64,000 bases of DNA from Parahoeflea alexandrii (lineage in GTDB: Bacteria > Pseudomonadota > Alphaproteobacteria > Rhizobiales > Rhizobiaceae), in NCBI RefSeq assembly GCF_027214025.1, contig NZ_JAPWHB010000008.1, forward strand, positions 161,308-225,307, written 5' to 3'. The notes beneath the pieces were generated by a model. It saw only the letters and a program-made list of their open reading frames with translations. It did no database searches and was not told where the DNA came from. The translations under genes were made by a program, and so were the position numbers. Position 1 is the stretch's first letter, and the number at the start of each line of letters is the position of its first letter. Positions 44,867 to 57,616 of the stretch are shown one piece after another.

Positions 44867-45721
44867 TCAGCGGACGCGGGCCAGACCGTCGATTGCGGGA
44901 CGATATTTCGGATCAAGCTGAGCGGCCCGCGCATAGGACTTGGCGGCACGCGCCTTGTCGCCGCGGCGCTCATAGATCAGCGCCTGGTTGGCCCAGGATT
45001 CCGCGATCCGCTGGTTGAGTTCAATGGCGCGGTTGAAATCGGCGAAAGCGTTGTCGTCGTCATTCAGCGCCACGTAGGAAATGCCCCGGCCATTATAGGG
45101 CTCGGGTGAATTCGGAGCCAGCGAAATGGCGGCCGAGAAATCCTCGATTGCCTGCGGATGCTGGTTCTGCAACTGCTTGATCAGCCCGCGGTTATGGTAG
45201 GCGCGCGGATCGGTTGTCTGAAGGCTGATGGCGCGATTGAAATCGGTCATCGCCTCGTTTGTCCTGCCGGCCTGGCGGTAAAGATTGCCTCGGCCGATGT
45301 AGGCCACGTCGTAGCGCGGATTGATCTTCAGCGCGCGATTGTAGTCATTTGCGGCTTCGACCAGATTGCCCATCGACCGGTGGATCAGGGCACGGTTGGC
45401 GTAGGCCTGATAGAAGGACGGGTTGAGCTGGATGGCGCGGTTGAAATCATCCAGGGCATCGCGGTACTTGCCGGACCTGCCATAGGCCGATCCGCGCACA
45501 TTGTAGCCTTCCGGGTCACTGGGATTGCGCCGGATGACATCGGTCAGCGAGGCAATGTTTTCCTCGGTGCCCTGGGTGCGGTCGATGGAGATCGTGTCAA
45601 CTGGTGTGGTGGTGTTGCAGCCGGCCAGCGAAATGCTCAAAGCCGATACCGCAGCCAGCAACAAGAAACGCGCACCTTTTGTGTGCCGCTCGTTTGTCTC
45701 AATAGCTGCAATCAACCGCAT
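44867..45721 (-). CDS. TPR-repeat lipoprotein
   Basis: 284 residues. The N terminus is a lipoprotein signal ending in LAGC (SALSISLAGC), so Cys near residue 35 should be lipidated. About six or seven tetratricopeptide repeats follow, such as GYNVRGSAYGRSGKYRDALD and AYANRALIHRSMGNLVEAAN, which bind partner proteins. The target is unknown. The ATG at 45721 follows a purine-rich AGGTGGGG; a longer frame from 45811 runs through a terminator and is rejected. It is anchored in the inner or outer membrane. Confidence 0.87.
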   Translation of the reverse strand: MRLIAAIETNERHTKGARFLLLAAVSALSISLAGCNTTTPVDTISIDRTQGTEENIASLTDVIRRNPSDPEGYNVRGSAYGRSGKYRDALDDFNRAIQLNPSFYQAYANRALIHRSMGNLVEAANDYNRALKINPRYDVAYIGRGNLYRQAGRTNEAMTDFNRAISLQTTDPRAYHNRGLIKQLQNQHPQAIEDFSAAISLAPNSPEPYNGRGISYVALNDDDNAFADFNRAIELNQRIAESWANQALIYERRGDKARAAKSYARAAQLDPKYRPAIDGLARVR

Positions 45722-45770
45722 CGCTTGTGCCCCACCTGCTTTTCCGGGAGTATCCCGGTCCACCACACTG

Positions 45771-45801
45771 AAAAAGGCGGAGACGAATATTCGTCTCCGC
45801 C
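45771..45801 (-). terminator. Terminator of rpsU
   Basis: A perfect 26-base palindrome, GGCGGAGACGAA-TA-TTCGTCTCCGCC (45776-45801). On the minus strand five Ts follow (complement of A 45771-45775). It ends the rpsU transcript before the TPR gene. Confidence 0.94.
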
Positions 45802-45842
45802 TCTCATTCATGCAACCCTAAAAGGGCGAAAAAACGGCTGGA

Positions 45843-46079
45843 TCAGCGAGCAGGAGCCGCCGGGCGGCCACCACCGATAAGACCTTCGCGCTGGGCCCGC
45901 TTGCGGGCCAGCTTGCGGACGCGGCGAACGGCTTCGGCCTTCTCGCGAGCCCGCTTCTGCGACGGCTTCTCGTAAAAATCACGCATCTTCATTTCGCGGA
46001 AAATGCCTTCACGCTGCATTTTCTTCTTGAGAGCGCGGAGCGCCTGATCGACATTGTTATCGCGGACAAGTACCTGCAC
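45843..46079 (-). CDS. rpsU: 30S ribosomal protein S21
   Basis: 78 residues, [20 protein letters not shown] start and a basic C terminus. The N-terminal segment and length match alphaproteobacterial S21. It starts with GTG at 46079 with AAGGA upstream. S21 binds 16S rRNA in the 30S subunit and aids start-site recognition. Monocistronic with its own terminator. Confidence 0.97.
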   Translation of the reverse strand: MQVLVRDNNVDQALRALKKKMQREGIFREMKMRDFYEKPSQKRAREKAEAVRRVRKLARKRAQREGLIGGGRPAAPAR

Positions 46080-46415
46080 GTTGATCCCGTTCCTTCGAGT
46101 TTTCGGTTGGCTGAAGCAACCCTGGCAAACAAAAATTCCGTTCGTTCGGCCGAGGGCGTTACGATTGAGGTGGCAAATAACAGTTTCGAAGCCTCAAGTC
46201 CAGTCCCCGGCAACTTGACAATGCGCGTGCCGGCGTATTTTTCCTGCGCCTTGCAGATCATGCCGATTTCCGGGGTCTGGCCCGCATATCCAAGTGCGAC
46301 AAAACGCACTGCGACATCAAGGGCCATCCGGAAGTCGCAAAAGAGCCGATGCGGAGCAGTTGAATTTGCTCTTGCTGGGATGAAGCATATCGAACCCGTT
46401 TGGAGCCAGACAGCT
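46080..46415. other. Divergent rpsU/soxB promoter region
   Basis: 336 bases with no gene I can support. A TTGACA (46215-46220) is followed after 15 bases by TATTTT, a short-spaced candidate promoter for soxB. A GAGCA-N8-TGCTC inverted repeat is at 46354-46371. Open frames in this gap on both strands look like chance. Confidence 0.5.
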
Positions 46416-47669
46416 ATGCGCAAGTATTCCGCTTTTGCCGTTGCCCGCGAGGCAATGCGTGGCCACAAGGGCTGGCCTGCGCAATGGACATCGCCCGAGC
46501 CGCGAAAAGACTATGACGTGATCATCGTCGGCGCCGGCGGACATGGTCTGGGGACAGCTTATTATCTGGCCAAGGAACACGGCATCACCAACATCGCCGT
46601 GATCGAAAAGGGCTGGCTTGGCGGCGGAAACACCGGACGCAACACCACCATCATCCGTTCCAACTATCTCTATGACGAGAGCGCCGGGCTTTACGACCAT
46701 GCGCTCAAGCTGTGGGACGGGCTGTCGCAGGACCTCAATTACAACGTGATGTATTCGGCGCGCGGCGTGATGATGCTGGCGCACAATGTTCACGACACGC
46801 AGGTGTTCAAGCGGCATATCCACGCCAACCGGCTCAATGGCATCGACAATGAATGGCTCACGCCGGAAGAAGCCAAGGAATATTGCCCGCCGCTCAATAT
46901 CAACCAGTCGGCACGCTATCCGGTGGTCGGCGCGGCGTTGCAGCGGCGGGGCGGCACCGCCCGCCACGATGCCGTGGCCTGGGGCTATGCGCGGGCTGCG
47001 GCCGACATGGGCGTTCACATCATCCAGAACTGCGAAGTGACCGGCGTCCGCCGCGCTGCCGACGGGTCTGTCTCCGGCGTCGATACCAGCCGCGGCTTCA
47101 TAGGTGCGAGGAAAGTCGGTGTCGTTGCCGCGGGCCACACGTCGGTGATCATGGAAATGGCGGGCGTGCGCATGCCGCTCGAAAGCTACCCGCTGCAGGC
47201 GCTGGTGTCCGAGCCGGTCAAACCGGTCTTTCCCTGCGTGGTGATGTCCAACACGGTGCATGCCTATATCTCGCAGTCGGACAAGGGCGAGTTGGTGATC
47301 GGGGCCGGGACCGACCAGTACACATCCTATTCACAGACCGGCGGGCTGCACATTCTCAGCCACACGCTCGATGCCATCTGTGAGATGTTCCCGATGTTCA
47401 CCCGGATGAAAATGCTGCGCTCCTGGGGCGGCATCGTCGATGTGACGCCGGACCGGTCGCCGATTCTCTCGAAAACCCCGGTGAAGGGGCTTTACGTGAA
47501 TTGCGGCTGGGGCACCGGCGGCTTCAAGGCGACGCCGGGCTCGGCCAATGTCTTCGCGCATACGATCGCGCGCGATGAGCCGCACAAGATCAATGCCCCG
47601 TTTAATCTGGAGCGTTTCCGGACCGGGCGCCTGATCGACGAGGCTGCGGCCGCTGCCGTGGCGCATTGA
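46416..47669 (+). CDS. soxB: Sarcosine oxidase beta subunit SoxB
   Basis: 417 residues, FAD-binding subunit of heterotetrameric sarcosine oxidase, which demethylates sarcosine to glycine, passing the methyl to tetrahydrofolate and making H2O2. The dinucleotide fold starts at about residue 35 ([21 protein letters not shown]). [13 protein letters not shown] (182-194) should hold the covalent FMN histidine (His184), by comparison with the known enzyme. The ATG 46416 follows GGAG. The operon continues with a cupin gene, then D, A and G. Confidence 0.95.
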   Translation: MRKYSAFAVAREAMRGHKGWPAQWTSPEPRKDYDVIIVGAGGHGLGTAYYLAKEHGITNIAVIEKGWLGGGNTGRNTTIIRSNYLYDESAGLYDHALKLWDGLSQDLNYNVMYSARGVMMLAHNVHDTQVFKRHIHANRLNGIDNEWLTPEEAKEYCPPLNINQSARYPVVGAALQRRGGTARHDAVAWGYARAAADMGVHIIQNCEVTGVRRAADGSVSGVDTSRGFIGARKVGVVAAGHTSVIMEMAGVRMPLESYPLQALVSEPVKPVFPCVVMSNTVHAYISQSDKGELVIGAGTDQYTSYSQTGGLHILSHTLDAICEMFPMFTRMKMLRSWGGIVDVTPDRSPILSKTPVKGLYVNCGWGTGGFKATPGSANVFAHTIARDEPHKINAPFNLERFRTGRLIDEAAAAAVAH

Positions 47670-47679
47670 GGCACGGACG

Positions 47680-48036
47680 ATGAGCGAAAAACCCATCAAT
47701 CTGGCCGAGAAGCTGTCGACCTTCAGCGACCTGTGGTCACCCAAGATCGTCGCCGGGTTCAATGGCCATGACGTGATGGTGGTCAAGGTGAATGGCGAGT
47801 TCAACTGGCACTCTCATCCCGACACCGACGATTTCTTCCTGGTGCTGTCCGGGCGGCTGACCATCCAGATGCGGGATGGCGATGTCATTCTGGAACCGGG
47901 CGAGATGTATGTGGTGCCGAAAGGTGTCGAGCATTGCCCGCGCGCCGACGAGGAGACCCATCTCGTCATCATAGAACCTGCCGGCACTCCCAACACCGGC
48001 GACCCTGAAACCGCCGTGATCAAAACCAAGATCTGA
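47680..48036 (+). CDS. Cupin protein inside the sarcosine oxidase operon
   Basis: 118-residue single cupin barrel. Motif 1 is WHSHPDTDDFFLVLSGRL (His44, His46 as metal ligands), motif 2 has GVEHCPRADEE with a third histidine. So it can bind a metal, but no substrate is predicted. It lies 10 bases after soxB and 14 before soxD, in phase with the operon. Insertion between B and D is unusual for this otherwise fixed order. Confidence 0.88.
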   Translation: MSEKPINLAEKLSTFSDLWSPKIVAGFNGHDVMVVKVNGEFNWHSHPDTDDFFLVLSGRLTIQMRDGDVILEPGEMYVVPKGVEHCPRADEETHLVIIEPAGTPNTGDPETAVIKTKI

Positions 48037-48050
48037 CCAAGGACCAAGCG

Positions 48051-48374
48051 ATGCTTCTGATCCATTGTCCCTACTGCCAGGAAGAAAGGCCCGAGCTCGA
48101 ATTCCGCAACACGGGCGAGGCGCATATCGAACGGCCGAAAGACATCGCCGGGATTAGCGACGAGGAGTTCGAGAAATTCTTCTTCATTCGCGCCAATCCC
48201 AAGGGCGTTACCTATGAACGCTGGCGGCACATCCACGGCTGCGCCCGCTTCTTCAACGCGGTGCGCGATACGGTGAGCGACCGGTTTGTAACGACCTACA
48301 AGGCCGGAGAGCCCCGGGTTGAGGTGGAGCGCGGAGACGACGGTGTCCTGACCGTCAAGGGAGCGGCACAATGA
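48051..48374 (+). CDS. soxD: Sarcosine oxidase delta subunit SoxD
   Basis: 107 residues. The zinc site is MLLIHCPYCQ (Cys6, Cys9) with His60 or 62 and Cys64 in RWRHIHGCARFFN, close to the ligands of known delta subunits. Small structural subunit of the tetramer. The stop overlaps soxA by 4 bases. Confidence 0.94.
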   Translation: MLLIHCPYCQEERPELEFRNTGEAHIERPKDIAGISDEEFEKFFFIRANPKGVTYERWRHIHGCARFFNAVRDTVSDRFVTTYKAGEPRVEVERGDDGVLTVKGAAQ

Positions 48375-51367
48375 GCGGCGCGAACCGGATCAAGGGCAAG
48401 GGCAGGCTGACGCCGGCGAAGACCTTGCGTTTCAAATTCGACAACAAGATCCTGACGGCTGTGCAAGGCGACACGCTGGCGTCGGCCTTGCTCGCCAATG
48501 GCATCCACCTGACCGGGAGGTCGTTCAAGTACCACCGGCCGCGCGGCATGCTTTCAGCCGGGCCGGAAGAGCCCAATGCGCTGATGGATGTCGGCCGCGA
48601 TGCGGTGCGGCGGACACCGAACATCCGGGCAACCGTGCAGGAAGTCTATGACGGCATGCAGACCCGGTCGCAGAACCGCTGGCCGTCGCTCGCCTTCGAT
48701 GTCGGCGGGCTCAACAACCTTGCCTCGCCGTTCTTCGCAGCCGGGTTCTACTACAAGACATTCATGTGGCCGAAAGCTGCCTGGAAGAAGATCTATGAAC
48801 CGGTGATCAGGGCCGCAGCCGGCCTTGGCGTCTCGCCGACCGAACCGGACCCGGATCATTACTCCAACCATTTCGCCCATTGCGACGTGCTGGTGATCGG
48901 TGGCGGCGCTACTGGTCTGTCGGCAGCTCTTGCCGCGGCCCATGCCGGAGCAGAGGTGATCCTGTGCGACGAGCAGCCGGAGACCGGCGGCGCGTTTCAT
49001 CACGAAACCGATGCGACAGTCGGCGGCCAGTCGGGGTGGGACTGGGCACAGAAGGTGACGGCCGAGCTTCGCGCCATGGACAATGTCCGGGTGCTGACAC
49101 GAACCACGGCATTCGGATATCAGGCGCAAAACCATGTCGGCCTGGTCGAGCGTGTAACCGAGCATCTTGCCAATCCCGATCCGTCGCTGCCGCGCGAGCG
49201 GCTGTGGCAGGTCCGGGCCAGGCAGGTGGTCATCGCCACTGGCGCGATCGAGCGGCACATGGTGTTTGCCAACAACGACCGGCCCGGTATCATGCTGGCC
49301 TCGGCGGCGCGGACCTATCTCAATCATTTTGGAGTTACCGTCGGCGCCAAGGTCGGCGTCTACACCGCCTGCGATTCGGCCTGGTCGGCAGCTTTCGATC
49401 TCAAGCAGGCGGGTGTATCGATCCCGGCCATCGTCGATGTGCGCCCCGATCCCGATCCGGCGCTGGTGGCGCGGGCCAAGGAACTCGGCATCGAGGTTCT
49501 GGCTGGTCAGGCCGTGCTCGACACCTCGGGTAAACTCCGCGTCAAGTCGATGAAGGTCGGCAGGACTTCCGGCGGCTCGACGCGGGACATTCCGGTCGAT
49601 GCGCTGATCATGTCCGCCGGCTGGACGCCCTCGGTGCACATGTATTCGCAATCGCGCGGCAAGGTGGTCTGGGACGAGGAAAGCCAGCGCTTCCTGCCGG
49701 GCCGCAATGTCCAGGATTGCGTCAGCGTCGGCGCCTGCAACGGAGATGACGATCTGGGCGACGCTATCGCCGCTGCTGCAAAGGCCGGTCATGAGGCCGC
49801 AATCGCTTCGGGATCGCAGGCCGGTGAAGCCTGGACCGCGCCGGACGCGGAAACCCAGACGTCCTGGGCCGGAAGCATGATGGGCTCGGCCGCCGGTGCC
49901 GGCGCCGACACGACGGTCAAGGCCTTCGTCGATTTCCAGAACGACGTGACCGCCAAGGACATCCGGCTTGCCGTGCGCGAAGGCATGCATTCGATCGAGC
50001 ATGTCAAACGCTTCACCACCAACGGGATGGCCACCGATCAGGGCAAGACATCCAACATTCACGGCCTGGCAATCGCCGCCGAGATGCTCGACAAGCCCTT
50101 GCCCCAGGTGGGACTGACCACGTTCCGTTCTCCCTATACGCCGGTGACGTTCGGTGCGATCGTCAATCATTCGCGCGGAGACCTGTTCGATCCGACCCGC
50201 CGGACGCCGATGCATGGCTGGGAAGAAGCCCATGGCGCGGTGTTCGAGGATGTCGGCCAATGGAAGCGTGCCTGGTATTATCCGCGCGCGGGCGAGGACA
50301 TGCATCAGGCGGTCAACCGCGAATGCCGGACCGTGCGCGACGTCGCCGGCATGTTCGACGCCACCACGCTCGGCAAGATCGAAGTGGTTGGTCCCGATGC
50401 GGCCCAGTTCCTCAATCTGATGTACACCAACAGCTGGGACAAGCTCGAGCCGGGACGCTGCAAATACGGCATCATGCTGCGCGAGGACGGCTTCATCTAT
50501 GATGACGGCGTTGTCGGGCGGATGGCCGAGGACCGGTTCCATGTGACCACGACGACCGGCGGCGCGCCGCGGGTCATGCATCACATGGAAGACTATCTCC
50601 AGACCGAGTTCCCGCATCTCAAGGTGTGGCTCACATCGACGACCGAGCAATGGGCGGTGATTGCCGTGCAAGGACCGAAAGCTCGCGAGATCGTCGCACC
50701 GCTGGTGGAGGACATCGATATGTCCAACGAAGCGATGCCGCATATGAGCGTGCGCGTGGGCAAGATCTGCGGTGTGCCAACTCGGCTTTTCCGCATGTCG
50801 TTTACCGGTGAAGCCGGATACGAGGTCAACGTGCCGGCCGACTACGGCGAGGCTGTCTGGAAAGCGTTGTGGCAGCGGGCGGAAGCGCTTGGCGCCTGCG
50901 CCTACGGCACCGAGACCATGCACGTGCTTCGCGCCGAAAAGGGCTACATCATCGTCGGTCAGGACACCGATGGAACGGTGACGCCCGATGACGCCGGCTT
51001 GAACTGGGCTGTGGCGAAGAAGAAGCCGGACTTTGTCGGCATCCGCGGCATGAAGCGGCCGGATCTGGTCGCCAGCGGGCGCAAGCAGCTTGTCGGCCTG
51101 GCGACGAAGGATCCGGGCATCGTCCTGGAAGAGGGCGCGCAGATCGTTGCCGATCCGAACCAGACAGTGCCGATGACGATGATCGGGCATGTGACTTCGT
51201 CCTACTGGTCTGAAAACTGCGGCCGGTCTATCGCCATGGGCGTGGTCGTCGACGGGCGTGCGCTCATGGGCAAAACGCTCTACGTGCCAATGCCTGACAA
51301 GACGATCGAAGTTGAAGTCACCGATACCGTTTTCATCGACAAAGAGGGAGTGCGCCTGAATGGCTGA
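48371..51367 (+). CDS. soxA: Sarcosine oxidase alpha subunit SoxA
   Basis: 998 residues. The N-terminal half has a small ferredoxin-like region, then an NAD-binding FAD/NAD fold (GGGATGLSAALAAAHAGAEV, near 177-196; CDEQPETGG). The C-terminal part, from about 600, is an aminomethyltransferase (GcvT-like) domain for tetrahydrofolate (NRECRTVRDVAGMFD, SFTGEAGYEVNVP). It holds the NAD and folate sites of the complex. Overlaps soxD by 4 and soxG by 8 bases. Confidence 0.96.
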   Translation: MSGANRIKGKGRLTPAKTLRFKFDNKILTAVQGDTLASALLANGIHLTGRSFKYHRPRGMLSAGPEEPNALMDVGRDAVRRTPNIRATVQEVYDGMQTRSQNRWPSLAFDVGGLNNLASPFFAAGFYYKTFMWPKAAWKKIYEPVIRAAAGLGVSPTEPDPDHYSNHFAHCDVLVIGGGATGLSAALAAAHAGAEVILCDEQPETGGAFHHETDATVGGQSGWDWAQKVTAELRAMDNVRVLTRTTAFGYQAQNHVGLVERVTEHLANPDPSLPRERLWQVRARQVVIATGAIERHMVFANNDRPGIMLASAARTYLNHFGVTVGAKVGVYTACDSAWSAAFDLKQAGVSIPAIVDVRPDPDPALVARAKELGIEVLAGQAVLDTSGKLRVKSMKVGRTSGGSTRDIPVDALIMSAGWTPSVHMYSQSRGKVVWDEESQRFLPGRNVQDCVSVGACNGDDDLGDAIAAAAKAGHEAAIASGSQAGEAWTAPDAETQTSWAGSMMGSAAGAGADTTVKAFVDFQNDVTAKDIRLAVREGMHSIEHVKRFTTNGMATDQGKTSNIHGLAIAAEMLDKPLPQVGLTTFRSPYTPVTFGAIVNHSRGDLFDPTRRTPMHGWEEAHGAVFEDVGQWKRAWYYPRAGEDMHQAVNRECRTVRDVAGMFDATTLGKIEVVGPDAAQFLNLMYTNSWDKLEPGRCKYGIMLREDGFIYDDGVVGRMAEDRFHVTTTTGGAPRVMHHMEDYLQTEFPHLKVWLTSTTEQWAVIAVQGPKAREIVAPLVEDIDMSNEAMPHMSVRVGKICGVPTRLFRMSFTGEAGYEVNVPADYGEAVWKALWQRAEALGACAYGTETMHVLRAEKGYIIVGQDTDGTVTPDDAGLNWAVAKKKPDFVGIRGMKRPDLVASGRKQLVGLATKDPGIVLEEGAQIVADPNQTVPMTMIGHVTSSYWSENCGRSIAMGVVVDGRALMGKTLYVPMPDKTIEVEVTDTVFIDKEGVRLNG

Positions 51368-51914
51368 TATCGCTCACGCCACCCGTACCGAACCGCTTGC
51401 CGGACGCATCGGCGGCGCGGCCGGCGTCGCCCTGACGCCAGCGGCCCCCGCAAACCGCGTTTCGCTTCGCGCGGACCCGGCTGATGCAAAGGCCTTGTCG
51501 AAAGCTCTCGGCCTTGAATTGCCGGTGACGCCGAAGGCATCCGCGCGCAATGATCACGGTCGCCTGGTCGCCTGGCTTGGTCCCGATGAGTGGTTGATCA
51601 TTGATGAAAATGGCAATCCGCTGGCGGATCTCGAAAAGGTGACCGCGCTCCATTCCGCGGTCGACATATCCCATCGCAACACGGCCATCCTGGTCAGCGG
51701 CAAGGGTGCCCGGGCCACAGTGCAAAGCGGCTGTCCGCAGAACCTGAGCGACAAGGTATTTCCGGTCGGCTCGGCGACCCGAACCGTGATGGGAAAAATC
51801 GAGGTGGTGATCCTTCGCACCGCGGAAAACGAATTCCGGGTCGAATGCTGGCGCTCGTTTTCGGACTATGCTTTCGGCATGCTGTCGGAAGCCGCTAAGG
51901 ATTGCCTGGCGTAA
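51360..51914 (+). CDS. soxG: Sarcosine oxidase gamma subunit SoxG
   Basis: 184 residues, the GcvT-C-like small subunit. WLGPDEWLIID and VDISHRNTAILVSGKGARA are typical. The ATG 51360 lies after GAGGGAG and inside the soxA end. Last gene of the operon. A weak hairpin, GCAGACA with TGTCTGC (51955-51976), overlaps the end of the next gene. Confidence 0.94.
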   Translation: MADIAHATRTEPLAGRIGGAAGVALTPAAPANRVSLRADPADAKALSKALGLELPVTPKASARNDHGRLVAWLGPDEWLIIDENGNPLADLEKVTALHSAVDISHRNTAILVSGKGARATVQSGCPQNLSDKVFPVGSATRTVMGKIEVVILRTAENEFRVECWRSFSDYAFGMLSEAAKDCLA

Positions 51915-51966
51915 CAGGGGATATCTGGCTGGTCTGCAGGTAAGGAGCACGCCTGCAGACACTCTC

Positions 51967-52449
51967 TCATGTCTGCGGCCAGACTTCTGGATCGAACTGA
52001 ATGATGGTCAACCACGTGGCCGTCATGGCGGGCTTCTTCACGCCGTCGATCTCGATCGTCACCTCATAAGTCGTCATCATCCTGCCAGGACCGCGAAGCC
52101 TTGCCTCCTTGAGGAAGAACCGGCCGCGGATCCGGCCGTTGACGGGCACGGGCGCCATGAAGCGGATCTTGTTGAAACCGTAATTGATGCCGAAATTGGT
52201 TTCCTTCAGTTTGGGCACCGCATCAGAATGCATGGCCGACAGCATTGAAAGCGTCAGAAAGCCGTGGGCAATGGTTCCGCCGAAGGGGGATTCCGCCGCA
52301 CGGACCGGATCAACGTGAATGAACTGGTGGTCGTCGGTGGCGTCGGCGAAAATGTCGATGCGCGATTGCGGTACGTCCATCCATTCGGACACACCGAGTT
52401 CGGTTCCGACGAGATCCTTGACCTCCGTTATTGAAATCATTCGCTGCAC
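51967..52449 (-). CDS. MaoC-like (R)-specific hydratase
   Basis: 160 residues with a hot-dog fold. The hydratase 2 motif is FADATDDHQFIHVDPVRAAE followed by FGGTIAHGFLTLS, with catalytic Asp and His. Members hydrate trans-2-enoyl-CoA to (R)-3-hydroxyacyl-CoA. The GTG at 52449 is used because GGGAG sits 6 bases before; ATG 52440 is possible. It is isolated between soxG and glgX. Confidence 0.9.
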   Translation of the reverse strand: MQRMISITEVKDLVGTELGVSEWMDVPQSRIDIFADATDDHQFIHVDPVRAAESPFGGTIAHGFLTLSMLSAMHSDAVPKLKETNFGINYGFNKIRFMAPVPVNGRIRGRFFLKEARLRGPGRMMTTYEVTIEIDGVKKPAMTATWLTIIQFDPEVWPQT

Positions 52450-52563
52450 GTAAATCTCCCAGGTTCAGACGTGTGCCGGTTTTGCACTCAAAAGAGTGAT
52501 ACATCAATCGATGCATCAGCTTAATGAAATCAGAATTCACTGGAAATCATAGGCCTTTGGTCG

Positions 52564-54542
52564 TCAGCCGGGCATTTCCCGCCAGCAAACCACCGAACGG
52601 GGCGGGATCGCCTTCTCGATCGAGGCATGCGGGCTTGCGGGGAACCACAGGCCCGGCGAGCCGGGAAACACGCACCGGATTTCCCGGTGGCTGCGGTTGA
52701 ATACCATCGTCAAGCGCCCACCCTCGGGGCCGAGCACCATCATGAACCCATCCCGGTTCGGGTCTTCCCAGTCCGCGGGTTTCATCGGATGCCCATCGGT
52801 GGTCAGCCACGACACCTGGTCGGGGACCGTCGATCCGTCACTGTCCTTCATGAATTGCAGCCGCATCAACAGCGGCGATTGGGCTCTCAGTTCGGCCCAG
52901 GCTTGCGTGAATTCCAGCCTGGCCTGATTGAGCTCATTCCAGTTGCGCCATGTAATCGCATTGTCCTGGGCGTAGGCATTGTTGTTGCCGCGCTGGCTGT
53001 GGCCGAATTCATCACCGGCGGTCAGGAGGATCGTGCCGCGGCTGGCAAACAGGGTGGCGATCAGGGCCCTGGCATCGGCTTCGCGCGAGGCAAGGATCGT
53101 CGGATCATCGGTTGGGCCTTCCGTGCCGTTGTTCCAGGAATGATTGGCGTCATGCCCATCGCGGTTGTCCTCGCCGTTTGCCTCGTTGTGCTTTTCCTCA
53201 AAGGACACAAGGTCGCCGAGCGGGAAACCATCATGCGCGGCAACGAAGTTGACGCTGCGGGTCCATGTGCCGCCACCTTTGGCGAAGATATCGGAGGAAC
53301 CGGAAAGCCGCGTCGCCAGGGCGCCGGTCATGGCGCTGTCGCCACGCCAGAAGCGGCGGATGTCATCGCGTGCATGATCGTTCCACTCGAGCCACGGCGG
53401 TCCGAAATTGCCAAGCTGATAGCCACCCGGACCGATGTCCCAGGGTTCGGCAATCAGCACCCGGTCATGCAGGACGGCATCATCGACGATGAGGTGCAGC
53501 AGTGTGGCTTCGGAGGAAAAGCCATTCGCGTCGCGGCCGAGGATCGGGGCCAGATCAAAGCGGAACCCGTCGATACCGGCCTGTGTCACGAAATGCCGCA
53601 TCGCGGTGAGGACCAGTTCCTGGACCTCCGGCCGGTCACAGGCCAGCGTGTTGCCGCAGCCGGTGTCATTGACAAGCGTACCCGGAGTATGACGGTCGTG
53701 GCGGTAATAGGTGGCGTTGCCCAGCCCGCGCAACGACAGGGTCGGGCCATGAACATCGCTTTCGCCGGTGTGGTTGAAAACCACATCAAGAATGACACCG
53801 ATACCGGCTGCATGCAGGGCCTCGACGGCGTGGCGCAGGTCGGCAATGCCGCCTGGAGCGAGACGCGGATCGAGCGCAAGCATGGTCACCGGATTGTAGC
53901 CCCAGGCATTGGTCAACCCGAGCGGCGGCAGGTGCCGCTCGTCGATCCATGCGGTGATGGGCATCAGTTCGACGGCGCTGACATGAAGCTTGCTGAGATG
54001 ATTGATAATCGAAGGATGCGCCAGTGCCCGGATGGTTCCCCTGTCCTCTTCGGGCACGTCGGGGTGAAGCATCGTGAAGGCGCGAACCGGTATCTCGTAG
54101 ATCAGTCCGCCGGATCGAAACAGCGGACGGTCCGGATTGAGCGGTGGCTGCGGTGCCTCCAGAACGGCTTTCGGAACGATACTTCGGGTATCGTCGCCGA
54201 ATTCCGCCAGACGGGGGGCATAGGAGAAGGGCCGGTCAATCCTCGTGGCGTAGGGATCGACGAGCAGCTTGGCGGGATCGAAGCGGTGGCCGGCTTCGGG
54301 CTGCCAGGGACCGTCGGCGCGAAGGCCGTAGCGGGCGCCGGCCTGAAGCCCCTCGACAAAAGTGGTGAATGTTCCGCCATCGTCCGGGGCCATGTCGTGA
54401 CGGGCGATCTCGCGATCCGACCGGTCAAACAGGCAGAGCGTGACCGAAGACGCCCTGGGTGCCCGCACGACAAAATGTGCGCCGTTGGCCGTCAGTTCAG
54501 CGCCGGGTTTGCCGGGCAGTCCGGAATCGGGAAGCCTGATCA

Positions 54543-54543
<1 letters not shown>
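52564..54543 (-). CDS. glgX: Glycogen debranching enzyme GlgX
   Basis: 659-residue isoamylase-type GH13 enzyme that removes alpha-1,6 branches left after phosphorylase. An N-terminal CBM48-like domain is followed by the barrel. The catalytic Asp is in GFRFDLAPILG, Glu in IAEPWDIG, and the transition-state Asp in VAAHDGFPLGD. Last gene of the minus-strand glycogen operon; its ATG overlaps the pgm stop by 1 base (TGATG). Confidence 0.95.

Positions 54544-57612
<3,069 letters not shown>

Positions 57613-57616
<4 letters not shown>

Noticed and set aside
45989..46468. Open frame on minus overlapping rpsU and soxB start
   Set aside because: No recognised motif, and it overlaps two certain genes.
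48554..51190. Open frame of 878 codons on the minus strand in soxA
   Set aside because: Composition is antisense-like and soxA is clear on plus. Long antisense frames are normal at this GC.
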